Below, in pieces: positions 41,128 through 49,985 of a stretch of DNA of 50,730 bases. Positions within the stretch are counted from its first letter, which is position 1. Every line of letters starts with the position of its first letter. This stretch comes from a virus. The notes beneath the pieces were generated by a model. The model worked only from the letters and a program-made list of their open reading frames with translations, was not told the DNA's origin and ran no database searches. The DNA is taken from positions 1 through 50,730 of IMG/VR virus record IMGVR_UViG_3300042567_001982; one strand, 5' to 3'. Both the position numbers and the translations under genes were made by a program.

Positions 41128-42996
41128 TTAGGAGTTTAGTAACTTATCCAATTCTTTTGAAATTTCTCCTAAAGATTGTTGACCTTGACCTAAATCTAAA
41201 AATGTTGACCCCTCTAATAAGTTACTTTCAATCAATAAATTCATGTTTTTCATTCTTGATTCTGGAGTAACTGCGGCTTCTCCACCTTCAGGTGCCCCAC
41301 CTTCAGGTGCCCCACCTTCAGCTGGTGGTGCAACTTCTTCTCCACCTCCCGCAGGTGGTGGTGCGGTTTCAAATCCTGCTCCACCTCCAAATGATTCTTC
41401 ACCACCTGTAGTTGTTGCTGCGGTTGTTGCGGTACCTCCTGTGGTATTACCATAAAGTTTATCTATATTATCAAATAAACCTGTCTTAGTGATAACTGTA
41501 GGAGTTGCTTTAAGTTCTTCACCAACAGCTCTTTCAATTCTTTGTTGTTGTAAATCTAATCTAATTTCTTCGTCAGACCAATTAAAGATGTGTTTCTTAG
41601 CCCAAGTAGAAGATGTAGGTTGAATACCGTTTCCTGGATCTGAAACTAAATCTTTATACAATAAAACTTTTTCTTTCCATACATCAATTTTTAATAAGTC
41701 TGCTTGTGTAGATGGGTTAGACAAACCTAATGTAAAGTTTTGTAACTCGTCCTCAAACCCTAATAAGAATAAATGAACAATTGCAATTTTATTTAACTCG
41801 GCAATCATACTTTTTTGAATTCTGTTGATTGTACGAGCAAAACGAATATCTTGTAATGATAAATTTTTACCATCACCTACAACTTCTTCAAAACCTAAAA
41901 ATGCTTTAGGAACACGAAGAGCTGTTAATAATTTCTTTTGGATATATTCTATATCGGCAATCTCTGATAAGTTAGTTGCTCCTGGTAATGTTGTAATTGG
42001 GTCTGGCGCGGCTGGGTCACGAACAGGGATAAAATAATCTTGATCTACAGCCATTTGGTTAAACCTCATATCAACATTTCCTGTTTTAGCGTCAACAATT
42101 TGTTCTCTTTTGAATTTGTTTGCAACACGGTTTACGTATGCTTCAACATCATCATCATTCATGTTACCGACAAAGACTTTAAACATTCTTCTTTCAGGTG
42201 CTCTTGATGTACGATAGATTAACATTGCATCTTCAGATAACAATAATTGTTTCCATATACGTCTTGCCTTTTCTAACATGGAAGTGCCATAAGGAAGTTT
42301 TCGGTCATCACCTAATAATCTAAAGTGAGCAACTTCCCATGATTGGAATTCCATATTTCTGTTTTTCCAAGTAAAATGAAGAGCCTTTTTATTCTCATCT
42401 TTTTCTTGTGTAATATCCACAGTAATTTTTGCGCTAACTCCAACCTCATGACGTTCAATTTCAATTGTTGGTAATTGTTGACAACCAATAATACCCTTTT
42501 CAGGGTCTAATTTAAGATAAACAAAGTTATCACCATACTTACAAGTGTTTCTTGTCCACATTGGTAAGTTGGTGTTAATATCAAGTGCGTTGTTGAATAA
42601 ATCGGCTAATACAGATTTAATACGTTTTGATTCAGAATAAATTTGAAGGATAAAACCATCTTCATTTGTTGTTGTAGATTCTTCAGAATATATGTCTAAT
42701 GCGGCTGAAATCTCAGGAGTGTACTCCATTGATTCGTAATCGTACTGAGCAGATAATCTTGATGGTTCATAGTAAATGGCTTGAGAATATAGGTTGTTTT
42801 CAACCTTAGCCCATTGGTTTGTTAAATAAAATGTTTGTTGCGCTTGAAGTTTTTCTCTTTCATAATCATCACGATTTGGAGTACGCAAAAGTTCTTTCTT
42901 ATCAAACTTAAAAGTTGGATAATCTTGTTTTAATAATGAATTAGGTCCAAATGTTTTTGACAGCCTCTGCCATACCGTAAGATTATTATCGCTCAT
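41128..42996 (-). CDS. gp20-like portal protein (622 aa)
   Basis: The dodecameric connector at the packaging vertex. The core, about residues 60-500, reads like T4 gp20: YESMEYTPEISAALDIYSEE, NTCKYGDNFVYLKLD, the long block HFRLLGDDRKLPYGTSMLEK and then the APERRMFKVFVGNM region. The last ~100 residues contain a Gly/Ala/Glu/Pro-rich flexible segment (tracts of GGAPEGG) not typical of T4. Gene order terminase-portal-core-protease-scaffold-capsid is conserved. A TATTTATA motif precedes it by 28 nt. Confidence 0.93.
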   Translation of the reverse strand: MSDNNLTVWQRLSKTFGPNSLLKQDYPTFKFDKKELLRTPNRDDYEREKLQAQQTFYLTNQWAKVENNLYSQAIYYEPSRLSAQYDYESMEYTPEISAALDIYSEESTTTNEDGFILQIYSESKRIKSVLADLFNNALDINTNLPMWTRNTCKYGDNFVYLKLDPEKGIIGCQQLPTIEIERHEVGVSAKITVDITQEKDENKKALHFTWKNRNMEFQSWEVAHFRLLGDDRKLPYGTSMLEKARRIWKQLLLSEDAMLIYRTSRAPERRMFKVFVGNMNDDDVEAYVNRVANKFKREQIVDAKTGNVDMRFNQMAVDQDYFIPVRDPAAPDPITTLPGATNLSEIADIEYIQKKLLTALRVPKAFLGFEEVVGDGKNLSLQDIRFARTINRIQKSMIAELNKIAIVHLFLLGFEDELQNFTLGLSNPSTQADLLKIDVWKEKVLLYKDLVSDPGNGIQPTSSTWAKKHIFNWSDEEIRLDLQQQRIERAVGEELKATPTVITKTGLFDNIDKLYGNTTGGTATTAATTTGGEESFGGGAGFETAPPPAGGGEEVAPPAEGGAPEGGAPEGGEAAVTPESRMKNMNLLIESNLLEGSTFLDLGQGQQSLGEISKELDKLLNS

Positions 42997-43024
42997 ATGT
43001 TAAATTTACTAATTACCTTGATAA

Positions 43025-43032
43025 TATAAATA
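43025..43032 (-). promoter_or_regulatory. Putative late promoter motif (TATTTATA) for the portal gene
   Basis: Read on the minus strand it lies between the terminase stop (43034) and the portal start, 28 nt before the ATG. Confidence 0.5.
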
Positions 43033-43033
43033 G

Positions 43034-44797
43034 TTAACGAGATCCAAATAACCAACCGTATTTTTGATAGTCGGCCTTAGTTGCAGCCCCATTATTATTT
43101 AAATTATTGTCTCTTCCCATTTGTGGAACCATTGGATTAAAAAAGTCGGAAGAGTTTTTATTTTCATTCACAGTTGTTGCCCATGAATTTATCATCGCCT
43201 TTGTATGATTCGTAACTTTTTCTAAAGATTGGAATGATTTTTCTGCAACATATAATGCCATAGAAACACCCATAATACAGTCATCGTGATGTCCTTTTTG
43301 ATGGTCAGGTCTTCCATTGATATAAATAAATGTATTCATTTCATTGTATAATCTATTTGAATATACTTTAAACCCATGCCTTACACCCTCTTCAAACGCT
43401 GCAATAATTTGAACTCTTTTTGAATTAAAATTAATCCCTGGTATTTTATCATTTATTTTTGGGTCCCATTTCCACTTATTACTTGTATCAACATTATCAA
43501 CATATAATCCAGCTTGATAATTTAACTCTTGTAACTTTCTTGCAGTAGAAATACCCATACCACCTGTGATGTCAATAACACAATAAGCATTATACATTGT
43601 TCCCCATTTATATGCAATTTCTGCTAATACATCAGGTGGGATTTTTGCAACGTATTCTAACACTTGTTCTCTTTCATCAAAATCAATGATTTGAATACAC
43701 GAGAAGTCTTCAGAGTCACCTCTTGATACATCCACACCCATTACATATTTGTGACCGTTTACGGGTTCTTTAAATATCCATAATGAACCACCCATAAGTT
43801 TAGCTTGAGGCTCACGTAAAGTATTTTTGGCAATACCTTGCATCAATTCTGATTCAAATACATTATCACCTGAACCCAAGAAGTTACATTCCAATTCCTG
43901 AGCAACTTTTCTTCGGTCAAACTTTAACTTCTTAACCATACTTTCAAACCATGATGAACATGGTTTATATCCCTGACTAATGTAATCAGTTACGATTGAA
44001 TGGTCTCTGTCATATGGATTTTCCATTGACAAGTTAATAATATCCTTATCAGTATATTCTTCTCTATTTAATAAAAAATGAACCAAATCGTTTGTTTTAA
44101 CCATATACAAATCTTTTGTATATCTTGGGTCACGATACCAAAACATCTCAGATATTTTGAAATCATTCATATTCCTTAATGATTGGTCGTAAATCTCATA
44201 GTAAATTTGGTCATATCCGTTTGGAGTAGATACTACAATTACTTTACCCCCTGTTGATAGGGATGCCATACACGCAGACCAAAAATCTGAGTCCGCTTCA
44301 ATAAACGCCGCCTCGTCAAAAACAAGAATTGTTGGAGTATAACCCCTCAAAGCATCTTTTGATGTTGCAACAGCCTTAACTTCACAATTATTATTAAGTT
44401 TAAAGTGTCTTTGGGAGTTTTTTTCTTTTGAGAATGAAATACCAACCCACGCGGGCCATTGTTCAGTAAACCCTCTAACCTTGTTAGCCATCTCCATTGA
44501 TGTGTCTAACTTGTTGGCAATAATAAGGATTTTTTCAGGTTTGTTCTTTTGGGCAAATGCCAATTTTTTTGATATCCAAGCGGCGGTTACTGTTGATACA
44601 CCTGCCTGACGATACTTTAATGCAATGTTCTCATTGTATTTGTCGTAATCTTCAATTAAACTAACTTGGTCTGGGAATAAATCTAATGGGACGTATTTTG
44701 ATACGGTATTATCGTATGTCTGTAAATAAGTTCGAAGTGCGTAAGGAGTATTCCTCATGCACTTCGTTAATTCTATAATAAGTTGTTCTCTATTCAC
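43034..44797 (-). CDS. terL: Terminase large subunit, gp17-like (587 aa)
   Basis: The packaging motor. ATPase domain: Walker A-like RQAGVST at residues 63-69, Walker B ILVFDEAAF at 157-165 and the coupling region VVSTPNG at about 188. Nuclease domain: VMGVDVSRGD (D356), CVIDITGG (D409) and HHDDCIMG (D505/D506), the three acidic sites of the RNase H-like fold. Length is close to T4 gp17. A small terminase subunit is not obvious; the gene upstream is a large acidic protein. Starts 6 nt after that gene's stop. Confidence 0.96.
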   Translation of the reverse strand: MNREQLIIELTKCMRNTPYALRTYLQTYDNTVSKYVPLDLFPDQVSLIEDYDKYNENIALKYRQAGVSTVTAAWISKKLAFAQKNKPEKILIIANKLDTSMEMANKVRGFTEQWPAWVGISFSKEKNSQRHFKLNNNCEVKAVATSKDALRGYTPTILVFDEAAFIEADSDFWSACMASLSTGGKVIVVSTPNGYDQIYYEIYDQSLRNMNDFKISEMFWYRDPRYTKDLYMVKTNDLVHFLLNREEYTDKDIINLSMENPYDRDHSIVTDYISQGYKPCSSWFESMVKKLKFDRRKVAQELECNFLGSGDNVFESELMQGIAKNTLREPQAKLMGGSLWIFKEPVNGHKYVMGVDVSRGDSEDFSCIQIIDFDEREQVLEYVAKIPPDVLAEIAYKWGTMYNAYCVIDITGGMGISTARKLQELNYQAGLYVDNVDTSNKWKWDPKINDKIPGINFNSKRVQIIAAFEEGVRHGFKVYSNRLYNEMNTFIYINGRPDHQKGHHDDCIMGVSMALYVAEKSFQSLEKVTNHTKAMINSWATTVNENKNSSDFFNPMVPQMGRDNNLNNNGAATKADYQKYGWLFGSR

Positions 44798-44803
44798 AAA
44801 ATG

Positions 44804-46090
44804 TTATTTAGGTAATGATATACCTAAACCACCTAAAAAGTCATCTAAACCATCATCTTCATCCTCATCTGAATCAATATTTTCCTCTTCTTTGTAGTTT
44901 TCAAATTCTTCTTTCATTTGAATAGCTTCTTTCATAATTTCTTCAAATCTTGAAGTTGCTTTTCTAACTTTTGAAGAATCTTCAGAGATGGCATTTCCAA
45001 TAATTTCTAAAAACTCTTGTGCTGGTATTTGGTATAACAATATATGGAACCAGTTTATTAGTCCTTTATTATCTTGGTCGTACATTTTATCGGGTAATGC
45101 AAATCTAATTTTTTCAACTATTTCAGGACCGATTCTTAATTGCATTGGTTCGTTAGATAAAATGTCTGTTTGACCTTGTACTTTTTGACGAAGACCTGGC
45201 TCTTTTGGTAGTCCGTGTCTACCTTTAGCTTCTTCTAATCCTTTAATAATTTCATGACAAAGAATTGGGAAAATCATACCTGTGGCCATGATTTTTGTGT
45301 CGGATTGTGATTCACCTTCTTCACCATCTTCATCTTCATCGGCGTCACCTAATTCAACTTTACCTGCAACACCTTGACCTGTTTGACTCATCATTTCAAT
45401 CATTTGCTCCATACTAAAATACATGAAATCATTGATTGCCATGATACCCAAATAATCTCTATATAAAGACGGGTCAATTGCATCTAATCTCGATTTAATT
45501 TCAGGTTTTTGGAAAAGGTAATGTCCTTTTTTTGCAGCACCTTGAATAATTGCGTTGATAATGTTTCTTTTGTGTTTCTCTAACTCTAAAATTTCTTCGT
45601 CAGTTAAATCTTCAACATCAAAAGATGGAAATTCTAAAGGTTGTTCTTTTTCTTCCTCATCTTCTTCTTCATCTTCAGGTTCAAATCTAAAATTACCAGT
45701 ATCTGGCATACCTAAAGTCGCCTCGATTTGGTACCAATCTGCAGGAACTTCGGCCTCATCTAAAGACGCCTCTATTGCCAACTCTATGAGTTCATCCTTG
45801 TGAGCGCTCTCAATTCTCATAATATTAGGAAGTTTTCTCATCATTTCTTGATAAACCATTCCTTGAACTTGTCTTGAACTAAGGTCTTGAATACCTGTAA
45901 CCTCTCTTAATTTATCAGCAACTTTTTGAAATCTTTTACTAACCAATCTTTGAACATCCTGAGGACCTTTTGTCATTGCAGGATTTGTTGCATAAAGTCC
46001 TTCAGGACTTGCTAACTTTCTTTCTAAGTTTGGGTCCATTCTTTCAGGTGTATTCCCGTAATCAATTTGTTCGTTAATTTTCTTTGCCAT
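44804..46090 (-). CDS. Acidic hypothetical protein upstream of terminase (428 aa)
   Basis: Unrecognised. Two helical parts are separated by acidic low-complexity stretches: one around residues 137-152 (EDEEEDEEEKEQ) and one around 255-270 (DADEDEDGEEGES), with a third at the C-terminus (ENIDSDEDEDDGL). The middle includes a possible globular region (MATGMIFPILCHEIIKGLEE). In T4, gene 16 (small terminase) precedes gene 17, but this protein is far longer and shows no obvious DNA-binding signature. A head-assembly or packaging accessory role is a guess from position. Confidence 0.65.
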   Translation of the reverse strand: MAKKINEQIDYGNTPERMDPNLERKLASPEGLYATNPAMTKGPQDVQRLVSKRFQKVADKLREVTGIQDLSSRQVQGMVYQEMMRKLPNIMRIESAHKDELIELAIEASLDEAEVPADWYQIEATLGMPDTGNFRFEPEDEEEDEEEKEQPLEFPSFDVEDLTDEEILELEKHKRNIINAIIQGAAKKGHYLFQKPEIKSRLDAIDPSLYRDYLGIMAINDFMYFSMEQMIEMMSQTGQGVAGKVELGDADEDEDGEEGESQSDTKIMATGMIFPILCHEIIKGLEEAKGRHGLPKEPGLRQKVQGQTDILSNEPMQLRIGPEIVEKIRFALPDKMYDQDNKGLINWFHILLYQIPAQEFLEIIGNAISEDSSKVRKATSRFEEIMKEAIQMKEEFENYKEEENIDSDEDEDDGLDDFLGGLGISLPK

Positions 46091-46093
46091 AAA

Positions 46094-46975
46094 TTATTTC
46101 TTTAATAAGTTCATTATCACATCAATCACTTTATCTTTAGCCTGTTCAGGAGAAACTTTTTTTGCCTTTGGAGCAGGATTCTCACCAGGGTTTGGATTTT
46201 TACCAGGATGAGATGGTCTTGGTCTTGTATCAGGTTTTGTACCAGGTTTTGTTGGTGCTGGTTTTGTTGTTGGTGCAGGTGAGGTTTGTTGTTCCTTTGT
46301 TTCACTCTTTTTAGCCTTTGGAGCAGGATTCTCACCAGGGTTTGGATTTTTACCAGGATGAGATGGTCTTGGTCTTGTATCAGGTTTTGTACCAGGTTTT
46401 GTTTTTGGTTTTGTTGGAGCAGTTGTTGGTTCTGATTCTGAAAGAACCTTCATTAAATCTCCTTTTGTAATTCTTGGGGGTATATGTTTTTCCACTATTC
46501 TTTCTATTTGAGTTTCCAAGAACAAAGATACAGGATTTTTCCCTTCTTTCAATTGTTTTTTTACTTCTCTAACACATCTTTCCCATTTTCTTGATTTTTT
46601 AGGTCCAACTTGTGAATGACAAATAGCCCAAGGATTTGGACCATCTTTTTCTTCCATCATTCCCATACCATCCGTTTCATCACCAAATCCATCATCTGAT
46701 GAAGGACCTACTTGATGAGGGTCTTGAGTCTCAGTATCTTTATTTGGGTCTAAAGTTACTTCTTCTTCTTCATCCAGTTCTTTTTCATAAACTTGAAATG
46801 GTTTTTTTTCACTTTTTAATTTACTAATTGTCTCAGCATCTGTTTTTGATACCATTGTTTCTTCAACAAATAATTTTTTATGTAATACATTAATCTGTGA
46901 TTCAGTTAATTTACTAACTGTTTTAGATGATAAACCTTTATCAATCAATTCAAGGGCTTTTTTATTAACTTTCAT
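46094..46975 (-). CDS. Protein with duplicated Pro-rich linker and Cys motif (293 aa)
   Basis: Residues 1-90 are helical with an acidic end; about 112-145 carry GPNPWAICHSQVGPKK and then WERCVREVKKQL, a short Trp/Cys module seen in other phage proteins. About 185-275 are Pro/Lys/Thr-rich, with two copies of a 30-residue segment (RPRPSHPGKNPNPGENPAPK) encoded by a perfect 90-bp repeat. The last 20 residues are helical. No enzymatic motif. It lies in the operon upstream of terminase and likely encodes a virion or assembly protein. Confidence 0.65.
   Translation of the reverse strand: MKVNKKALELIDKGLSSKTVSKLTESQINVLHKKLFVEETMVSKTDAETISKLKSEKKPFQVYEKELDEEEEVTLDPNKDTETQDPHQVGPSSDDGFGDETDGMGMMEEKDGPNPWAICHSQVGPKKSRKWERCVREVKKQLKEGKNPVSLFLETQIERIVEKHIPPRITKGDLMKVLSESEPTTAPTKPKTKPGTKPDTRPRPSHPGKNPNPGENPAPKAKKSETKEQQTSPAPTTKPAPTKPGTKPDTRPRPSHPGKNPNPGENPAPKAKKVSPEQAKDKVIDVIMNLLKK
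46164..46253 (-). repeat. Direct repeat copy A (90 bp)
   Basis: Identical to 46314-46403, by direct comparison of the two stretches. The copies start 150 bp apart, a multiple of three, so the reading frame is kept. Confidence 0.9.
46314..46403 (-). repeat. Direct repeat copy B (90 bp)
   Basis: Second copy of the 90-bp unit. The 60 bp between copies encode another Lys/Thr/Pro stretch (SETKEQQTSPAPTTKPAPTK). Perfect identity implies a recent duplication or gene conversion. Confidence 0.9.
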
Positions 46976-47360
46976 ATATTAACTTTTTTTCAAATTCTAA
47001 AATCAAATCTCTTTCGTAGAGTTTATCTTTAATTTCTTGCTCGGTACTTCCAAATCTAAACACCATTCTTTTTTGTCCTTCAGATTCTTCAGTTTCCCAG
47101 GCTAACGCAACAACATCATCTATTGCGTCTATCATACAAAAAAAATCGGAGTTCTGAATCAATTCCAATTTTAAATCAGTATTTCTCAGAACTCCTACTT
47201 TCTTAATGTATTGTAATTCAGGTGGAGTTGGATAACCGTTGGAAGGTTTACTCTCCCAAGATTCTCCCCAAACATCCAAACTATCTGAAAATATAAATTC
47301 GTATAAATTATCTCCCTTATAGTTAGGACCTAGTCCGTTAACATAAGTTAAATAGCTCAT
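46965..47360 (-). CDS. Hypothetical acidic protein (131 aa)
   Basis: Unrecognised. A compact protein with aromatic, acidic composition: MSYLTYVNGLGPNYKGDNLY, SLDVWGESWESKPSNGYPTP, a strand pair around DFFCMIDAIDDVVALAWE and a C-terminal helix. The early YEFIFSD and WGESWES segments suggest a specific small fold. It overlaps both neighbours (11 nt downstream, 4 nt upstream), so it belongs to the head-region operon. No function can be inferred. Confidence 0.7.
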   Translation of the reverse strand: MSYLTYVNGLGPNYKGDNLYEFIFSDSLDVWGESWESKPSNGYPTPPELQYIKKVGVLRNTDLKLELIQNSDFFCMIDAIDDVVALAWETEESEGQKRMVFRFGSTEQEIKDKLYERDLILEFEKKLIYES

Positions 47361-48589
47361 ATTAAATCTCCGTTTGGTGTAATTCTTACTTGACCTGCTT
47401 TAGTTTCAAAAACTAAATTCTTTTTGTTTGTAATTCCAACAAACTTAGAATTTAAATTTTCTTTTATAAATTTTTTCGCAGCTAATTCTTGTTCAATAGT
47501 TTCAGTCATTTTAACAACTGATTCCATAATCTGATTAACTACAGCTTTTTTCTTAGCAGTTTCTTGAATTTGTTTTTCTTTACCTTCTCTGATTTCTTTT
47601 TTAGAAACCTCAAAATATTTTGAAATTACTTTATCTACTTTTGATTCACCAAAGATACTATCAAAGATTGCTCCATTACCATAATCTTCTTCTTCCATTT
47701 CATAACCCTCAACAGGAACATCCATATCAGTTTGAATATCTTCAACTTCAGTATCGTCAGTCATATCTTCACCGTCCATATCATCTTCAGCTCCAAAATC
47801 TTCAGTTTCATCTTCTTCAAATTTGGACATAATGTCTTCCATATCTTCCTCAGATAATGATTTTAAATCTAATGAAGATAATACCATATTAATTACATAT
47901 TTGATGTCTTCAGAAGTCATTCCTTCTTGACTATCAAGTGTTCTAATTTTTTGAGTTAATTTACCTGTAAGTTTTTGGATTGATTTAAAAGTAACTTGGT
48001 CTTCTCCACCTTCTTCAGTATCAACATCAATATCTTCAACATCAGTCTCAGGTGCCATGTCTTCCATTCCCATGTCTTCCATTCCCATGTCTTCCATTCC
48101 CATGTCTTCTTCTCCTCCCATCGGTGATGGTGGTAATTCAGGTGAAGGTACTGATGGTGGTGCTGCTGGAGGAGCCATAGGAGCCTCCATTTCAGGTGAT
48201 GGTGCTGGTTTTGGTGTTTTTAATGTGAATTTTTTTTGTTCACCATATAAAGAAATACCTTCATCATTTTCATTAAGTCTATTTAATTCACCAGCAACAA
48301 GATTTAACCTTTTAAACGCTTGTGAATACGATGAATAATATTTCCTATTTTTCATAGGTTCAATATATTCAGTTTCAGATTCTGAAATAGTTTTCTTAAT
48401 AATATACCCTTGTCTTTCTCTAACAATTTCATATTTGTTTCCGTCGGCAAGAGCTACTGAATATTCAGATTTTGCAGTTTCGTTAATTGCTTTTGGCATT
48501 ACTTCGTTAAAACGAGCAATTTCCATAATTCTATTTAGTTTGTCTTGGCCTTTTAGTTTTTCACTACCAATTGGTTTTAAATCTGCCAT
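47357..48589 (-). CDS. Acidic, repeat-containing hypothetical protein (410 aa)
   Basis: Unrecognised. Residues 1-125 look globular and mixed (YSVALADGNKYEIVRERQGY). About 130-160 is a Pro/Ala-rich linker, followed by MGMEDMGMEDMGMEDM (from a 15-bp tandem repeat) and a long acidic region to about 310, then a basic helical segment (about 320-375) and a beta-like end (SKFVGITNKKNLVFETKAG, then VRITPNG). Modular acidic design resembles the scaffold-like protein at 36931, so a role in head or core assembly is possible. Confidence 0.65.
   Translation of the reverse strand: MADLKPIGSEKLKGQDKLNRIMEIARFNEVMPKAINETAKSEYSVALADGNKYEIVRERQGYIIKKTISESETEYIEPMKNRKYYSSYSQAFKRLNLVAGELNRLNENDEGISLYGEQKKFTLKTPKPAPSPEMEAPMAPPAAPPSVPSPELPPSPMGGEEDMGMEDMGMEDMGMEDMAPETDVEDIDVDTEEGGEDQVTFKSIQKLTGKLTQKIRTLDSQEGMTSEDIKYVINMVLSSLDLKSLSEEDMEDIMSKFEEDETEDFGAEDDMDGEDMTDDTEVEDIQTDMDVPVEGYEMEEEDYGNGAIFDSIFGESKVDKVISKYFEVSKKEIREGKEKQIQETAKKKAVVNQIMESVVKMTETIEQELAAKKFIKENLNSKFVGITNKKNLVFETKAGQVRITPNGDLI
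48055..48109 (-). repeat. Tandem 15-bp repeat encoding MGMED
   Basis: Three full copies and one partial copy of a 15-bp unit with no visible differences, encoding MGMED repeats in the 47357-48589 gene. Likely slippage-prone. Confidence 0.85.
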
Positions 48590-48607
48590 ATCTTTTTATT
48601 TTATATT

Positions 48608-48802
48608 TTAATTATTTAATCCGTTAAAACCACCTAAGGTTATTGCGTTTAGTTGCACGATTGGTTCATTATCAGCATTAGAAAATACGGGATGAGGGGC
48701 AAACCCATTAGCTGGACCTCCCTCTGTAATTGAACCACCACTAAAATTACCTAAAATCTCAACGGTATACTCGTATTGTGTATTTGCGGAATATGTTGCC
48801 AT
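48608..48802 (-). CDS. Hypothetical small protein (64 aa)
   Basis: Unrecognised. A short Gly/Asn/Ala-rich protein with a strand-like start (YEYTVEILGNFSGG) and a loop-rich second half, like small virion decoration or connector proteins. It is the first gene of the long minus-strand operon that runs down to terminase, and it follows a TATTTATT motif by 17 nt. Confidence 0.65.
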   Translation of the reverse strand: MATYSANTQYEYTVEILGNFSGGSITEGGPANGFAPHPVFSNADNEPIVQLNAITLGGFNGLNN

Positions 48803-48819
48803 GTGTATTAATTTTTCTT

Positions 48820-48827
48820 AATAAATA
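48820..48827 (-). promoter_or_regulatory. TATTTATT motif at the head of the terminase operon
   Basis: Read on the minus strand it ends 17 nt before the ATG at 48802. No other copy was seen before the genes down to terminase, so it may serve all of them. Confidence 0.4.
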
Positions 48828-48850
48828 TATGATTCATACGAATAATTTAA

Positions 48851-49576
48851 TTATTCTTGAATTGTTCTTTCAACAGACAACTCTTTATCTGTCTCTTTAT
48901 TCACGGTATCAAATAATTTTTCTATGTGACCTGACCTTCTTAAAAACTTAAAGACTAAATTTTCATAAGATAATTCACCATCTTTTTCTAACCCAGCCTT
49001 TCTATAATCTTTGAGTTTAGTCTTAATTGTTTCTAAATCTTTGCCCTCGTCAATTGCAGTATCAATCTTTTCTGTCCAAGTTTTTATCTTTTTTTCAAGC
49101 ACACCTTTATCAATTTCATTCTTGAATTTTTTTGGTTTACTAATCCATTCATCATTCATAACAGAATAAACTCCCGAACTATAATGTGGTTCTTCTGCAT
49201 CTTGAGCATATAACTCAACATCATAACCAAAAATCTTAATATTATGTTTGTCGTTGAAAACTTGTTTTTTTAAATTAAACAATTCTTTATACAATTCACT
49301 TTGGTTTTCGTATTGTTGTAAATCAACAATTACATGTAAATCAAAATCTGAAAATTCTGACCAATTAAAATTTGCCAATGAACCTGTGAGATGAATATCG
49401 TCCACAAAAACATCATCACCCAAATAATCAATAAACTCTTCCGCAATACGCGTAAGAGCTTTTCTAACTTTTGGTATCATAACCGCTTTGTTAGGTTCTT
49501 TTGGGGATTCCCAAATTTTTGGGTTTAATGTGTCCTTAATAGAAAAACTATCAAGGATTTTTTGAAAACTATTCAT
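48851..49576 (-). CDS. Pol-beta-type nucleotidyltransferase (241 aa)
   Basis: Contains the nucleotidyltransferase signature: TGSLANFNWSEFSDFDLHV, with GS at 65-66 and acidic metal ligands D77 and D79, and a third candidate in FGYDVELYAQ (D119 or E121). Residues 150-220 are helical and basic. Members of this broad superfamily transfer NMPs to RNA, proteins or small molecules. In phages similar proteins are encoded near structural genes, with unknown substrates. It has TATTTATA 4 nt before its start and is transcribed on its own. Confidence 0.75.
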   Translation of the reverse strand: MNSFQKILDSFSIKDTLNPKIWESPKEPNKAVMIPKVRKALTRIAEEFIDYLGDDVFVDDIHLTGSLANFNWSEFSDFDLHVIVDLQQYENQSELYKELFNLKKQVFNDKHNIKIFGYDVELYAQDAEEPHYSSGVYSVMNDEWISKPKKFKNEIDKGVLEKKIKTWTEKIDTAIDEGKDLETIKTKLKDYRKAGLEKDGELSYENLVFKFLRRSGHIEKLFDTVNKETDKELSVERTIQE

Positions 49577-49580
49577 CCTA

Positions 49581-49588
49581 TATAAATA
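49581..49588 (-). promoter_or_regulatory. Putative late promoter motif (TATTTATA) for the nucleotidyltransferase
   Basis: Read on the minus strand it ends 4 nt before the ATG at 49576. It is one of four sites with the very short 3-4 nt gap. Confidence 0.5.
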
Positions 49589-49597
49589 GTAGGATTA

Positions 49598-49840
49598 TTA
49601 AAGTTTTTTATATGGGTATTTTTTTGCGATATCTGTGGTAAAAAATTTACCTTGAGATTCTGCTAACCTAAGTTTTGTATAAACCTGATGGGGAACCCCA
49701 TCGTATTTGTATTTTGCTCCGTTATTAAATTCAACAACTAAATCTTTTGTTTCAGTATCGTATTCAGTTGATTTAATATTTGACGATTTTATTTCGTTTT
49801 TAATCTTCGTCCCGTTGATTTCTTCTTTGACTATAGCCAT
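49598..49840 (-). CDS. KTSC-domain protein (80 aa)
   Basis: The pattern of the KTSC domain is clear: SSNIKSTEYDTETKDLVVEF, NGAKYKYDGVPHQVYTKLRL and a final SQGKFFTTDIAKKY. Proteins of this small family are often found in phages and mobile elements, with no established biochemistry; association with RNA or with lysyl-tRNA synthetases has been noted for related proteins. It overlaps the end of the upstream gene by 41 nt in a different frame, an unusually long overlap for this genome. Confidence 0.82.
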   Translation of the reverse strand: MAIVKEEINGTKIKNEIKSSNIKSTEYDTETKDLVVEFNNGAKYKYDGVPHQVYTKLRLAESQGKFFTTDIAKKYPYKKL

Positions 49841-49982
49841 CTTTACTTAGTGGGGTTAATTCGTTTATTTTTTCCATTAATGGTTTTAAATATTCTTGGA
49901 AATGCTGTCTTAACTCAATATATGTATTAAGTAGTTCTCTTAAAGTTAAAGATCCATTTAAATATAATTCAAAAGGTTTCAT
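49800..49982 (-). CDS. Hypothetical helical protein (60 aa)
   Basis: I start it at the ATG at 49982, not at an upstream in-frame ATG (50022-50024) that falls on the preceding gene's terminator hairpin; a TATTTATA motif 3 nt upstream supports this. The product is helical (LRELLNTYIELRQHFQEYL) with a basic, Arg/Asp-rich C-terminus. No family recognised. Overlaps the KTSC gene by 41 nt. Confidence 0.6.
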   Translation of the reverse strand: MKPFELYLNGSLTLRELLNTYIELRQHFQEYLKPLMEKINELTPLSKDGYSQRRNQRDED

Positions 49983-49985
49983 GTA

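Noticed and set aside
41243-41455. Plus-strand Pro/Ser/Ala-rich frame over the portal gene
   Set aside because: Shadow of the Gly/Ala/Glu-rich portal C-terminus.
48840-48857. AT-only inverted repeat near the end of the nucleotidyltransferase gene as a terminator
   Set aside because: The stem (GAATAAT with ATTATTC) has almost no GC and overlaps the coding end, so it would be a weak hairpin.
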